Notes: a model not told the origin generated them from the letters alone. Positions 44,107 to 55,978 are shown, counted from the stretch's first letter. The stretch is DNA of 64,000 bases from Trichosporon coremiiforme (GCA_039545355.1 BCJJ01000006.1:1302001-1366000); one strand, 5' to 3'. Numbers and translations are program-made.

Positions 44107-45292
44107 TTCGTTGGATGTTTATCGAGTGGTTAGTTGTCGAGTTGGAATTGTCGTTGAATGAAGAAGTGTGAGAAAGAGAGATGCAAGTGTACGACGGGGG
44201 AGAGTGAAGAACGCTGTTTGCCGGGGAAGGCTTATGTGACGGGGAACGGGGTCTGACTCGGAGATGCACAAGATTATAGCTTTGTGGAGGTCGAGGTGGG
44301 GACAGGTGGTAAGGGTGACGGGGTGCGGGCTTGGGACTAGGGAGGAAAAGAGCCGGAAGAGCTGACTGGACTCTGGACTCATTTGGGGCGTCTTCTTCCA
44401 AGTGCATCGCCGCCGCCAACCACAGGAGCATGAGCCTGTGCAATGGGCACTTGCGCGGGTGGTCGATGGCGTACGGCAACGTCCACGGTGGGAGACCGAT
44501 GACTGGGCATGCTCAACTCAGCCTCAACCCCGACGTGTCAGATTTAACGGCGTTACGGAGTTATGATTGTTGGTGTGCACAGGACGATCAGTCGAACGGT
44601 CGGGGACTTGGATCGATCGGCTCCTCCCAGATTCGTAGAGGTCCCGAAATTCACCAAGCTTTGTCGGGTCATTGGAACGCCTTCAGCCATCCTCTCCCTT
44701 GTCACATTCATTCCTCACTTGTTTGCACACAACCCCTCTCGTGTCGGCCCTCCCGTAGAATACAATACGTTGCGCAGGCGCCGGATGTCTCGTTTCGCAT
44801 GACCAGAGTCGTACATGGAACGATTTTTGGCTGAGGCCGCAGAATCAGGATACGTCAGTAGACGCCGAGTGCCACGGACGCGAGACACAGATCCGTCCAC
44901 TTTCACGACGGTCTGTCAACGACACATGGCCCGCAACGAACGTAGCGTGCATGAGGAGGTAGAGAGCGACAGTTCAAACCATCAATGATGACTACTGATC
45001 ATCACCTTCCGTACCTTCCGTGAAGAACATACTCGCAGGGGCATGTTGATCAGGTGCACAGATCGGGAACCGATAACGCCAAGGGATGATCGGCGCCACG
45101 TGGGTTCCGGCGAAAAGCGTCTTCGCCTTCCTGACGTTCTGTCACGTGATCCACAAACGGAATCTCTGGCAGCTCTTTCTGGCAAGCGGTAGACGAGAGT
45201 GCCGCAAGACTGGCTTTGAATGAAGTGAACGTGTGTCAGGTTCGCAACAGCAATGATATCATAACCTATTATTACACTACCTACTGACCAAT
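44107..45292. promoter_or_regulatory. Histone H3 upstream region and 3' flank of the next gene
   Basis: 1.19 kb. The first 150-200 bp above the H3 ATG are likely leader and promoter. The remainder shows no supported gene. Confidence 0.35.
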
Positions 45293-46736
45293 TTACTGGG
45301 GAGGGTCGATGATGCACTTAATGACAGGCTTGCCATCCTTGCCATGACCGTTCTTGGTGATGTTGAAAGCCTCCTCGGCATCCTTGAAGGCATAGCGGTG
45401 GGTGACGAGGGGCTTGAGGTTGACAAGACCACGAGAGACGAGGGAGATCGAGAGGGGGTAGTCGCCCTCGCCGTAGCGGAACGAGCCGAGCACCTTGAGC
45501 TGCTTGGTAACAATGGCGAACATGGGAATGGGAACGGTGCTAGGACCCATGCCAACCTGGACGAAGCGACCGGCAGGGGCAAGGAGCTGGAGGCCGGTGC
45601 CAATGCAGACGGGGGCACCGGTAGCTTCGATACAGACCTGCAGGGCATCGAGGCCAATCTCGGGGATGTTGAGAGTCTCACGGAGAGTAGCAGCATTGCG
45701 AGCCTCGTACGCCTCCAAGCCCTCACCCTCCATCTTGGCAGGCTATGGTCAGCAAGCACCTAGGTTATATCCACTCACAGGGAGGTAAATGTCGGTGGCA
45801 GCGTAGCTCTTGGCAAAGTCCAGGCGCTCCTTCTGGATGTCGACAGCGACAACACGGGCAGCACCGAGGGCCCTTGCAACAGCCATGCAGAGAAGACCGA
45901 CAGGTCCGGCTCCAAAGACAACAACGTTCTCACCAGAGCGCAGCTGAGCCAGAGTGTTCAGAGCGTGGGTCGCGACCGACAGGGGCTCCATCATGGCGCC
46001 GTCCTCGTCCGAGACATTGTCGGACAGCTTGTAAAGCAGGTCGTAAGGAAGCTTGTCTGCCAGTCAGATTCAGAAACACAAATTCCCACTCACAGTAGCG
46101 GCAGAGAGTGCCGTACTGGAACGGCGGGGTAGCAGCAAAGGTCATGTTAGGACAAAGCTGATGTTAGTGTGTGCTTCTCGGCGCTGTGAATCGTCCACAC
46201 TCACCTCGTACTTTCCGCTCTTGCACATCTCACAGACGCGGCACCCCATACCGGGCTCAAGGGCGACGCGGTCCCCGACAGCGAGGTTCGCCGACGCGGG
46301 GACCTTGGGACCAAGCTTGACGACCTTGCCACTGCTCTCGTGACCAAGACACATGGGCTCCTTGACAACAAAGGAGCCAATGGCACCATGCTCGAGGTAG
46401 TGGACGTCCGAGCCGCAGATACCGGTCTTCGAAATGGCTACTAGAACCTGGTCGCCCTCGATCTGAGGGATCGGGCGCTAAAGTCAGCTATGAGTCGCAA
46501 AGGGGGTTATCACACGACGAGAGCTGAAGGGATGCTCGGTGAGTGAGTGCTCCAAGCTTCTGCCGGACACGCACACCGACAACATCGGAGGTGGATGTCG
46601 CAGGTCAAGCCCACTATCCCGGTTGATCCCCCAGACCATCCACAGAGCCATTACTCACCTCCTCGATCTTAACGTCGTGAACGCCGTGAAGGACAAAGCT
46701 AGGGTTGTCGGTCTTGAGCTCGGTGATAGTAGCCAT
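45293..46736 (-). CDS. Xylitol dehydrogenase (D-xylulose reductase), zinc-dependent MDR family
   Basis: NAD-dependent oxidation of xylitol (or sorbitol) to D-xylulose (fructose) in pentose use; cytosolic. The start MATITELKTDNPSFVLHGVHD is typical. The catalytic zinc Cys is in TGICGSDVHYLEHG with a following GHESSG. The structural zinc site is intact (GCRVCEMCKSGKYE joined to LCP over an intron near 46150-46205; four Cys). Rossmann fold: FGAGPVGLLCMAVARALGA, then VVAVDIQKERL, with the Asp that favours NAD over NADP. The C-terminus ends KCIIDPPQ. Introns also lie near 46060-46095, 45735-45780, 46480-46510 and 46515-46660. Xylitol versus sorbitol dehydrogenase cannot be separated by eye. It is divergent from the ASH2-like gene (282 bp). 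Confidence 0.88.
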
Positions 46737-47018
46737 TTTGTTCTATGCGCAGAGGAAGGATGGGAAAGAGACGAAAGATTCTCCAGCAAACACATATTAA
46801 GTCTCTGCAGTGCCGTCAGGCTCTTGCCGGCGGATACCGTCAGGAGCGATAACCGTCTTTCCGCCGAGAAATCGCCGACGCGGTCTCTCATGGCAGCGAC
46901 CGGGCGTGTGCGTGCACGTGATCAGATCTGTTTACAGACGCGAGGGGGTGACATTCGCGCTCTTGCCGTTCGGTAGCCGATCGCTCATCAGCTCCCTTCA
47001 GCAGCATAAAGTCAAGCA

Positions 47019-48883
47019 ATGGTCAAAAAGCGGCGGGGTTCAGTTTCTGTATCGGCCTCCGCCTCTGGGCCATCGACGCCCGCCGTCGTCTCTCCGGAGC
47101 GCGAAGTCCCGACGCTAGCCAGCACCAGCGGCTTGGTCGACACCACCGCCGAGGGAACCCCTACTCCGAGTTATAACGCGACGCCAGCATCTAGCCACAA
47201 TGCCAAGGTTGCGCGACCAGCACAGGTGGTTGCGGGGAGTGGTGACGGTCTGGACCGCGGAGCTGAATGCTTCATGTGGACAGAGTTGCCGATGAATAGC
47301 AAAGGTACGCTGCGAAAGCTGCACTGCTGACAATAGGCTACCGCTACTCGTTCTGCGCACCCTCGCCAAACACATCCCCATCGCCATTATTACCCTTCTT
47401 CCGTACCATTCCTGGTCCACCGCCGTCTCCGCCAGTCTCAATTTCATGGCTCGATCGCTCAGCCTTTCTTCGCTTGTCGCCCGATGGAATGACCTGTTTC
47501 ACCGACAAGGGCTTCCGCTCCGGCCGAGGCACGCTCGCCGTGCGCGAAGGTCTTTGGTACTACGAAGTTCTGATAGAGAACGGTTCGGGGTCCCAGGGAG
47601 CTTCCAAGGGCTCGGGCGACAGCGGCAACCCGCACGTGCGGATAGGATGGGGTCGGCGCGAGGCTGTTCTGGACGCGCCCGTCGGAGCTTGCGGCTACAG
47701 CTACGGTATCCGGGACGTCAATGGCGAGAAGCTCCATATTGCTCGCCCCAAACCATATGCCAACCGACCGTTCTCGACCGGAGATGTCGTTGGGTGCTTG
47801 ATCAGCCTGCCGAAACGGCCAGAGCCTGAAAGTCCGGATGACGCTGCTTACGTGAAGCGGTGGCGCGTGCCTCTCCGATACAAGGGGCAGCAGTACTTTG
47901 AGCAGGACGAGTATCCGATTCAGAAGGAGATGGAGGCCCTCGTCAACCGAGAGGGCAAGCCGCCAGTGACGGAGGTGCCAGAGGTTAAAAAGAGCGTCAA
48001 GAAGAAGAAGGGCGAGCCGGAACCCGGAGCCCCGATCAACCGCGAGCTCAAGTCACTGGAGGGAAGCTACATTGAATTCTTCATCAACGGCGTTAGCTGC
48101 GGTAAAGCCTTTGAGAACATTTACGACTTTCTCCCTCTGCCGCCCTTACCTGGCCAAATTCCTCCGCCGAAGAAGCGCAACACCGGTGACCGCGAGCGCG
48201 CCTTGTGTCACGACGACGGCACCCTGGGCTACTTTCCCATGGTGTCGTGCTTCGGACGGGGCAAGGCGCGTATGAACTTTGGTCCGGACTGGCTCGCACC
48301 CGTCGAGCTCCCTCCCGGAACACGCGGCGTAGCCGAGCGATGGGGCGAGTTCCGCGCCGATGAGGAGAAGTGGGACGAGCGGGACGAGGTCGAGTTAACG
48401 GAAAAAATTAACAAGGACCTCAAGGCGGCACGCCTCGCCGAGGAAGCAGCAAAGGCGCGCGGCGAGGCCGAACCGCTGCCGAAACGTCCCTCGAAGAAGA
48501 AGAAGCTCGGCACTGGCGCTAGCAACGCCAGCACGCCCGTCAACGGGACACCCGTGCCCGAGGCTCACCCCATGCCTCACTTTGAGGGCACGCCGGGTCC
48601 TGCCAGCACGCCTGCAGGGCCCGATAGGAGCTCACCGGCGCCCATGGACGTCAAGAACGAGTACAGGATGGACGTGGACGAGGAGCGGAAGCCTCACCTC
48701 CAGACGCACAGCCCCGAGGCCAAGCAGGAACCTGCTATTGTGGACGAGCACGAGTCGGCTTACTACATGCCATCCTCTCCAGCTCCCGAGGCATCACCCG
48801 CCCCGGCTTTTGCTCCTTCAGACATTCCTGCGCGGCTGCCAACTCCGCCCACTTTCCCTCAAGCATACGAGGCCAAGGACTAG
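47019..48883 (+). CDS. COMPASS subunit ASH2/BRE2-like (SPRY domain)
   Basis: Subunit of the Set1/COMPASS histone H3 lysine-4 methyltransferase; ASH2 with RbBP5/Swd1 activates the SET enzyme. Model: 47019..47304, 47337..48883 (32-nt intron, GGTACG...AATAG), 610 aa. After a Ser/Pro-rich N-terminus comes the ASH2 block WLDRSAFLRLSPDGMTCFTD. The SPRY core follows: GLWYYEVLIENG, HVRIGWGRREA, CGYSYGIRDVNGEK and DVVGCLISLPK. A charged insert is followed by YIEFFINGVSCGKAFENIY, then GYFPMVSCFGRGKARMNFGP. A helical stretch with ELTEKINKDLKAARL could be the Dpy30/Sdc1-binding part. A long disordered Pro/Ala/Glu tail ends the protein. No PHD finger is present, as in yeast Bre2. Confidence 0.88.
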
Positions 48884-48947
48884 CAAGACTGTTGTACACT
48901 ATTGCATGAGATGCCAAGATGTCTAATAATGCTCTATGATGCTACAC

Positions 48948-51405
48948 CTAAACGTTCGCAAAGTACTTCCACTCCTCCGGGAGTCCCTCCTTGGTGAGGT
49001 ACTTCTTTCCTCCGAGCCATCCAGCGACGGCTTCCCGCTCGTCGGCACCGTCCAGGATGTCCACCCGTCCCTTGCCGTCGAGGCACATGGCTGCCCATCC
49101 GACCAGAATCATGCCCGGAGGGCGCTGGTCGAGGCTCTTGATGACATCCGAAATGTTCCCGAGAGTAGACAGGATAGCACGCTGGTCGGGAGACGAGGCA
49201 CGCTCAACAATGGCAACGGGGAGGTGGGACGGGAAGGCGGCGCCGTCGCGGCCCGCGTGGTCAGGCGACAGGAGCGCTTCGAGGAGCGAGTCGATGCGCG
49301 CAACGCCCATGAGGATAGCGAGCGTGCGCGACTTGACGTAGCCCGGGAGCTGGATCGCGGCACCCGCGCGTCCAACACCGGTGCACAGGACGAGGCTGTC
49401 GGCGACACCGCGCTGCGTGACAGGGATACCAGTCATGAGGGGGCCGGCGAGCGCACTGCTGACACCGGGAATGATCGCACACTCGTAGCCGTGCTCGCGG
49501 AAGTAGAGGACCTCCTCGCCGCCGCGGCCGTAGACGAAGGGGTCGCCCTGCTTGAGGCGGACGACTGTCTCGCCCGCACGCGCGCCCGCAATAGCCAGCT
49601 CCATGAGTTCGTTCTGCGCGCCGTCCGCGTTGCCGGGGAACTTGCGAGCGATGTGCAGCTTGGTCGTCTTCGGGATAAGGGCAATGATCTCGGCGGGAAC
49701 CAACTTGTCGCTAAGCACAAGGGTGGCGTTCTCGAGGGCGTGGCGGGCGGCGACAGTGAGCAGACCGGGGTGGCCGGGTCCAGAGCCGACGAGCATGATC
49801 CGGCCCTGGCCGCCCTCGTGGTGCGGCAGAGGCTCGAGCTGCAAGTCGCCCTCGAGCGCGGCGTCCATGTCCTCCGCCCTCAGGTTTGCAAGCGCGTCAA
49901 ACGAGTAGTACTCGCTCATCTGCTGGACCCAGCGCACGCGGCGCAGCTGGTCGTCGACCTCGGCGCGCTTCTGCGGCACGGGCTTGTTCAGCGGCGTCGA
50001 CTCGTCCTCGTCCGAAACACTGCCCTTGGCGGCCGAGCGCAAGGAGCCAATGTTGTCGACAGCGGCACCGACAGAAGAAGGAAGCTTGGCGGCAATCTCG
50101 CGGCGGATGCGACCAGCGAGGCGGCAGCCCTGTCCGTTGGTGCTGACAGCGACCTGGAGGTTGGACGGGCCGTCGGAGCCACGGAAGCGGTGCACAGAGG
50201 GGAAGGTGTAGGTCGAGAGCTCGGGGTGGTCGGCGACGTTGATGGGGATGCGAAGCTTGCGCGCGGCCGAGGCGATCGTGTTCGCGACGTCGAGGGCGGT
50301 GTCGCTGTCCTCCGTCGAGATCAGAGTGTCGGTCACGCACACGAGCGAAGCACGCTTCTCGATCAGGAACGCCTGCCATGCCCCGCTGCTACCGCCGAAG
50401 CGCTCGAAGCGGATCTGACCCTGCTGAATACGCCACTGCAGCTCCTCGGGAAGTTCAGAGGAGGGCTTGTCGCTGACGACCGTGACCCAAGCCTCCGCGT
50501 CGAGGAACGTGAATACTCGCGAAACGCTGAGCCGGTTTGAGCCGACGACAAGCGCGTTCAGGCCCTTCGGGTGGAACGTGAGAGGGAGGGGAGCACCGCC
50601 GATGGGCTGGACAAAAGGAGTGTCGGTCGCCGCGCGCGGAGCCTTCTTCTCGTCGAGAGCCTCGTGCTGAGCGGTCTGGGCCTGCAGACCCTTGCCCTTG
50701 TTGTAGCCGCGAGACAGCTGGTGCGTGAGCCCCTGCGTGAGCTGGAGAACGGCAATAGCCGGAATCACAATCCACGCGCAGTTGATCGGCACCCAGAAGC
50801 CCCAAAGCGTCAGGAAGTCGTTGTGCGCGACATTGCAACCGCCACAGAAGTACTCTGCTTCGTCAGCTCTCTTGCTTCTGATTAACCTGCACACATCGGC
50901 ACAGTCACCCGCTTCAAAGCAGCTGTACACTCACCCTGAACCATGTACAGGGTCGTCTTTGACGAAGTCATGGAGAGCGTAATGATGGCAACAAGCGGCG
51001 CGGCGGGGTGGTCACCAAGGAGCAGGGACACAATGTTGAGCGTAGCCTCGAGGTAGTTGAGAGCGGCTGTCGTCAGTCATCAGCTCGCGGCCAGCCACTC
51101 ACATTGAGCCAGAGTGAACCCAGTCTTCTCTTCAAGAGCGCGCGATCCGTAGGCAAGGTCGACGGCCGAGTATGGCAGTTGGCTACGGTCAGCTTGCTCC
51201 ACCGCGTAAACTCACTTGTACGGGGCCCAGATCCAAGCAAGGTCACCTCCGATCATTGACCGGGGCATGCAAAAGCAGTAGGTCGCGTCTGTAGTCAGTC
51301 AGACGAGCACGGCGGGCACTTAGCGATCGGTGACTCACCCCAGAGGACGATGACCGTGGAGAGCGCGAGCCATGCCTTGATCCAGGTAGGGGTGGTGTAG
51401 ACCAT
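48948..51405 (-). CDS. MET1: Membrane-domain / Met8-like / uroporphyrinogen-III C-methyltransferase fusion
   Basis: About 750 aa. The C-terminal half (465-720) is uroporphyrinogen-III methyltransferase for siroheme, the sulfite reductase cofactor: VGSGPGHPGLLTVAARHAL, RLKQGDPFVYGRGGEE, GVSSALAGPLMTGIPVTQRG. Residues about 197-400 are the Met8-like Rossmann part usual in fungal Met1 (ALVVGSNRLSVSRVF, with a degenerate glycine loop). Unexpectedly the same frame continues N-terminally into four membrane helices: ALSTVIVLWDATYCFCMPRS, GGDLAWIWAPYK, LNYLEATLNIVSLLLG, LTLWGFWVPINCAWIVIPAI. These resemble EXPERA/EBP-like fungal proteins. There is no stop and no ATG between the two parts; the next Met lies far inside, before the methyltransferase domain. 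Four short introns lie in the N-terminal part. Start 51405 is chosen; an in-frame ATG at 51477 is possible. Confidence 0.85.
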
Positions 51406-52033
51406 GCTGGACAGGTCGAACTTGGGGTATGAGGAGGATAAGAAAGAGGAGGAGCGTTGTCTCGCTTTGCACGTCATGACTGGCTTATGTGGCTGGACAG
51501 AGATTTTGTCGGGATGTTGTTGCGTAGCCGCTGATTCGGGTTATCTCAGCGTTCTGAGCTCGCCATCGCGCCATAACTTGATCACGCCGGCCATTAGGAA
51601 TTGCAGGATTAGACCCTTACCCTGATCTCCGGATATGGCGACATCGATTTAGGTGAGCGGCTGAGACGGTCGAAACCGCGTCACGTGATTGGAATGGCTG
51701 TCGACAGCTAACGCGGAAGTCGAACTCTAACGGTCCGGTCCCATGCAGGTGGAGGTGGTTCGCCACCCAGAGCCAGAGACGGAATCAAACCGCGTTATCT
51801 GTGCACATGGTTGTGGATCCGCGAGAACGCACCGGATGCACCGGATGCGCGGCACCATGACGAGACCCAACATGAAGCATGAACCCGTAATCATCACCAG
51901 CAAGTGCACCGGCATCCGGCACAACGCCTTCGGCGACTCTCTTTAACACCAGCCTGGCTCTACTGCGATCATGGCCTACCGATAGTGCAATTCTCAACTA
52001 TAACCAGCACCTTGTTTTGCTCCGGTCAACACA
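51406..52033. promoter_or_regulatory. Divergent upstream region of the MET1 fusion and the TBC gene
   Basis: 628 bp. It includes a short direct repeat (GCACCGGATGCACCGGATG at about 51829). No gene or clear core promoter seen. Confidence 0.35.
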
Positions 52034-53483
52034 ATGTCGACCAACCTCCAGGATTACGTCGAGCTCCTGACGGCTGAACAACATGTTCAGCTCGATAAGC
52101 TCCGGGAGAGCGCCCGCAACGGTATTCCTCCCCGCGTCCGTGGAGTAAGTAGATTCAACCTTCCAAACGTCGATAGTAGCTAACCCTTCACAGGAAGTCT
52201 GGATGTACCTCTTGGGCGTGCTCTCCGAAGACAAGACGTCAGAGATGACCCTAATGAAACAGCTCCGCATCACCTACGCTGCGCTTCCATCGACAATGCC
52301 TTCCGAACTCACATCCTTAGTGCTCCATACCGCATTGGCGCATCACACGAGGAGATTCGAGAACCCCACGTATGAAAGTCTCATCACCGCGCTCACCGCC
52401 GAAACGCCGGCGCCCCCGCAAGCTCAGACCCAGACAATCCAAGGTTCATCCGGCTCGCGCTCCAGTTCGGTGGGGACCAGCTCCTTGACCGCGTCTTCTC
52501 TGCTCAACAACTCGTACGCCTCGTCTTCGCCGTATACATCGTACTCGAACTCCCCACCGATGTCCGGCACGAATCCCATGAACCCGCCGCACCTGTCTCT
52601 CGATGATGGCACGTCAGCGGCCATGTTCAGGGCCAAAGGTTTCTTAATCCCGACGCCGTCGGGACCACCTTCAAGGCATGGATACATCGCCCTCATCGAA
52701 GAAGTGCTGGGGAAGTACTGGCATGCTTCCGGATGCACGCCGAAACGGGAGGATGCCGAAGCCGAACCGCACGGTGATCGTTCTCCTCGGCCCAACTGGC
52801 GACCGGGCGAGGCGCCGGCTCCAGCTGACTGGGTCTATCTTGCCACGCCCTTTGTCTGTTGCTTGGCACGACCGATCGCCGTGTTTTACGGGTTCGAGAA
52901 GCTCATGGACCGAATGAGTGAGTGCAGCTCCGGATCTCATGCTGACGTGAAGAGGAGTTCCCTCCCCTGCCTTCACGACTGGGCACTATGCTCGGATTGT
53001 TCCGACTCGCCCTACCAGAGCTGCATGCTTACTTTGAGGACGAGCAGGTGCCCATGACTCAGGTCGCAATGTCGTGGATGACGACTCTGCTCAGCCGAGA
53101 AATGTGGCTCGGAGATGTGTTACGCTTGTGGGGTACGTTATCTGGTTGTCGCCGAGCTGACGCTAGACTCGTATTTCGCCTCGAATGACATGTTCGAGCT
53201 ACACTGTTACGTCTGCGTAGCGATTCTTGCAACGTGCAAAGAGTAAGTCCATCGATAGTTGCGCAATTCTGACGTCAGAACCCTGGAAGAGCTGGACGGA
53301 TCAGAGGCCAAGTTGATGCTGCTTGACCTACCGCCGATGGATGTCGACAGGGTGAGTACTCGACAGCTGCACGCAAGCTGATCTCAGCTACTCCAGGATG
53401 CCCGTAATTTGAAGGTGCAGTACGCCCTTCCCGGGCCAATCGACGATGAGGACGAAGTGGACTACGGTCCAAGAACCGGCTAG
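52034..53483 (+). CDS. TBC (Rab-GAP-like) domain protein lacking visible catalytic fingers
   Basis: The start MSTNLQDYVELLTAEQ leads to the TBC motif A region GIPPRVRG joined to EVWMYLLGVL over an intron (about 52145-52193). A long Ser/Pro/Asn-rich insertion follows (SGSRSSSVGTSSLTASS and on). Then come WVYLATPFVCCLARPIAVFYGFEKLM, a junction over an intron at about 52919-52956, FPPLPSRLGTMLGLFRLALPELHAYFEDE, and TTLLSREMWLGDVLRLWDSYFA, the conserved end of TBC domains. Neither IxxDxxR (arginine finger) nor YxQGxN (glutamine finger) is visible. It may therefore be a non-catalytic TBC protein, as TBC1D7 is in the TSC complex. Further small introns lie near 53133-53167, 53243-53278 and 53352-53395. 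The end is DEVDYGPRTG. Confidence 0.75.
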
Positions 53484-54076
53484 ACAGTTGTTATTGTATC
53501 ATGTATTGCATTGCATTCGAGCTACAGCGCCATGCATCAGTGGAGCTGTTGACACTTGGTGCTGCTTGCATCAGCACTGCTTGTACTGCAGTTCACGCTG
53601 GCACTTGGACAATCGATCGGCGACACCTTTGCCACTCATGTTCATCAGTGAAGTCGAATATTCCCGATGATTTTATGTCTTTTATCCGGCTGCAAGGAGC
53701 CAGCACCCCGGTGTGCTAGTCATCATCTCGGCGTCACAGGCATCTTCTCTTCAACTACCCATCCACCATCAAGCATCCCAACTTATAGCGTCCAACGTGC
53801 AGGACTATCATCAGAATACCATCCACTGTCAGTTGGTATCGTCTTTTGTTGGTGCACCCATCCTTGTGGGGCTAGAGACATCGGTTCTTGAACCATTCAG
53901 GCTGGCGTATCCGCTGCTCGTAGATACAACGACTGATCACTAATCGCCCCTCTTGGACGCTGTCTGGATCTGCGTGCTGTGGGTCATTCCACTCTTAGGA
54001 TTTCGCTGCAGCTCAGACTCGGCCATTGGTGGCTCTTGCTCCATTTAGTAACTCATCCTCTCGCTCTCGATCCATC
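53484..54076. promoter_or_regulatory. Intergenic region, TBC gene to PCF11
   Basis: 593 bp in tandem orientation; PCF11 promoter and leader. The first ATG of the PCF11 frame is at 54077. Nothing else recognisable. Confidence 0.3.
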
Positions 54077-55978
54077 ATGTATGGGCACTATCCGCCTCTC
54101 CAGCACCAGCAGCCGAATCATGGCGGCTATTACCCCCCACAAGACCCATTCCGCGCCTGGTACGCGGATCGACTTTCGGAACTTACCTTCAATTCCCGGC
54201 CAATCATCCAGAACCTCTCAATAGAGGCCATGAAGCAGCGCGACCAGAACAATTGGCAGGCGATGCAGGCTATTGTCGAGGAGATTGAGGGCGCAGTTCT
54301 TCGCGTACGTACCTCACAGCTGACAAGAAGACTGACTGAACAGGCTCCGCCGCAAGGCAAGCTTCCCCTGCTGTATCTGATCGACTCGATCTCGAAGAAC
54401 GTCGGCGCTCCGTATACCGACAAACTCCTGCCGCCGATCATGCCCCGCCTCTACCTTCGAGCATACCGCGAGGTTGACGGCGTAACCAAATCAAAGATGG
54501 AGGAAATGCTCAAGCTCTGGCGCGCCGGAGGACCGTACGGCGCCGAACTCTATCCCGCTGGAGTTCGTGAGGAGGTCGAGCGCGGAATATTCGGATCGAC
54601 CCTTCCCCCTGCTGCTGCCCCCCCTGTTCCTCCGGCAGTCGCTACGCCGCCTCAACAGCTCACCCAGCAATCGGTTCAGGCTACTCTGCGCGCCTTCCTC
54701 CGCGAGAAGGAGGAGGAGATGGCCCAGGAGTTTTCGATGGCCAAGGCGAAGCGCGTCGACGTTTTGGTCAAGATCGACCAACTGCTCTCCTCTACGCAAG
54801 TGTCTCAGAATGAGCTCGTGGACATTATGGAGAAGATTCGCGCCATGCAGGCGGGCAAGGAGCCCGGCGCTGCCCCCGCCAACCGCCCGCCTCCCGCTCA
54901 GCAGAATTTCCAGCCTCGAGCACCTTACCCTCCGCCTGTCAACTACGGCAACCAGGCAGGCGGGTACCCTCAGCCGACACCGACGTATCCTCCGTTCCCT
55001 TCGCAGCCTCCTCCCGCCTCGTACCGCTCTCCCCTGGGTGCTGGCGCAGTGCCGACACCGCCGCCCGCCCCCACGCCCCTCGCTGTTCCGGGCAATCTGA
55101 ACGTGGCCGACATTTTAAAGAACCTTTCGGGCGTCCTCAGCCACACGCATACGCCGGAGCCCGCCCCTACCGCGACGCCAAAGGACAGCCTGCAGTCGTA
55201 CGAAGACATGATCCTCGCGCTGGATATGAAGGTGGATGTGTTCGACCTCTCCAAGCTTTCTCTCCCCGTCTCCCATCTGCCCGTGCGATGTAAGCAGTGT
55301 GGCATGCGATTCCAAGAGGGTGAGAACAACCTGCAGGCGCACATGGACTGGCATTTCCGTCGCAACCGCAAGGAGCGCGAGACGGAGGGACGCGGTGCCC
55401 ACCGCCGCTGGCTCCCGCGCGCCAATGAGTGGATCAACGAGAGCAACGAGGCCGGCCCCTCGTCGCCCGTCAAGCAGGAGGCGATGCTTGCGAACCCGAA
55501 CAAGCTCACTGCCGAGCGCATCGCCGCCCTCCGGCGCAAGTGGGTTCGCGCCCCGAACGACCCGAATAACGCCCCGCCGTGTCCGATCTGTAAGGACCAG
55601 TTCAAGCCCGAGTTCTCCGAGGAGGAAGAGGAGTGGGTGTTCATGAACGCGGTCGATGTTCACGGAACGATCTACCACGCCACATGCCGTGCGGAAAAGA
55701 TGTCGACCGTTGCCGCCAAGCGCCTGCTAGCAAACGAGCCGCGCGGCGGCTCCGCTTCCCCAGGCCCTGCCGGCGAGGATGTACCCAGCCCCGGCACGAA
55801 ACGAAAGGCCGAGGAAGAGTCGGACGCCGCGAGCGAAGGCAAACGCGCCAAGGTAGAGGAGGACGTCAAGCCCGACGTGTCGGGTGACGCTGCCGCCGAC
55901 GCCCCCGCGGTACAAACGCCGCCGGAGGGCAGAGTCGTCAAGGCAGAGCCCGAGACAGCAACAAACGGGGAAGTTTAG
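54077..55978 (+). CDS. PCF11: Pre-mRNA cleavage factor PCF11
   Basis: Subunit of cleavage factor IA; binds the RNA polymerase II CTD and couples 3' end formation to termination. Start at the first in-frame ATG (MYGHYPPLQHQQPNHGG). The CID lies at about 20-155: DRLSELTFNSRPIIQNLS, then over the 39-nt stop-free intron 54305..54343 to PLLYLIDSISKNVGAPY, the characteristic DSIxKNxG turn. A Gln/Pro-rich linker with a coiled stretch (FLREKEEEMAQEFSMAKAKR) follows. There are two zinc-binding parts: RCKQCGMRFQEG...HMDWHF and CPICKDQFKPEF...HATC, as in Pcf11 where they flank the Clp1-binding segment. The protein ends in a basic NLS-like run (GTKRKAEEE) and an acidic tail. Confidence 0.92.
   Translation: MYGHYPPLQHQQPNHGGYYPPQDPFRAWYADRLSELTFNSRPIIQNLSIEAMKQRDQNNWQAMQAIVEEIEGAVLRVRTSQLTRRLTEQAPPQGKLPLLYLIDSISKNVGAPYTDKLLPPIMPRLYLRAYREVDGVTKSKMEEMLKLWRAGGPYGAELYPAGVREEVERGIFGSTLPPAAAPPVPPAVATPPQQLTQQSVQATLRAFLREKEEEMAQEFSMAKAKRVDVLVKIDQLLSSTQVSQNELVDIMEKIRAMQAGKEPGAAPANRPPPAQQNFQPRAPYPPPVNYGNQAGGYPQPTPTYPPFPSQPPPASYRSPLGAGAVPTPPPAPTPLAVPGNLNVADILKNLSGVLSHTHTPEPAPTATPKDSLQSYEDMILALDMKVDVFDLSKLSLPVSHLPVRCKQCGMRFQEGENNLQAHMDWHFRRNRKERETEGRGAHRRWLPRANEWINESNEAGPSSPVKQEAMLANPNKLTAERIAALRRKWVRAPNDPNNAPPCPICKDQFKPEFSEEEEEWVFMNAVDVHGTIYHATCRAEKMSTVAAKRLLANEPRGGSASPGPAGEDVPSPGTKRKAEEESDAASEGKRAKVEEDVKPDVSGDAAADAPAVQTPPEGRVVKAEPETATNGEV

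Noticed and set aside
48936..50540. Open frame of 534 codons on the + strand opposite MET1
   Set aside because: Shadow of the MET1 frame; product is Arg/Ala/Glu/Val-rich without motifs.
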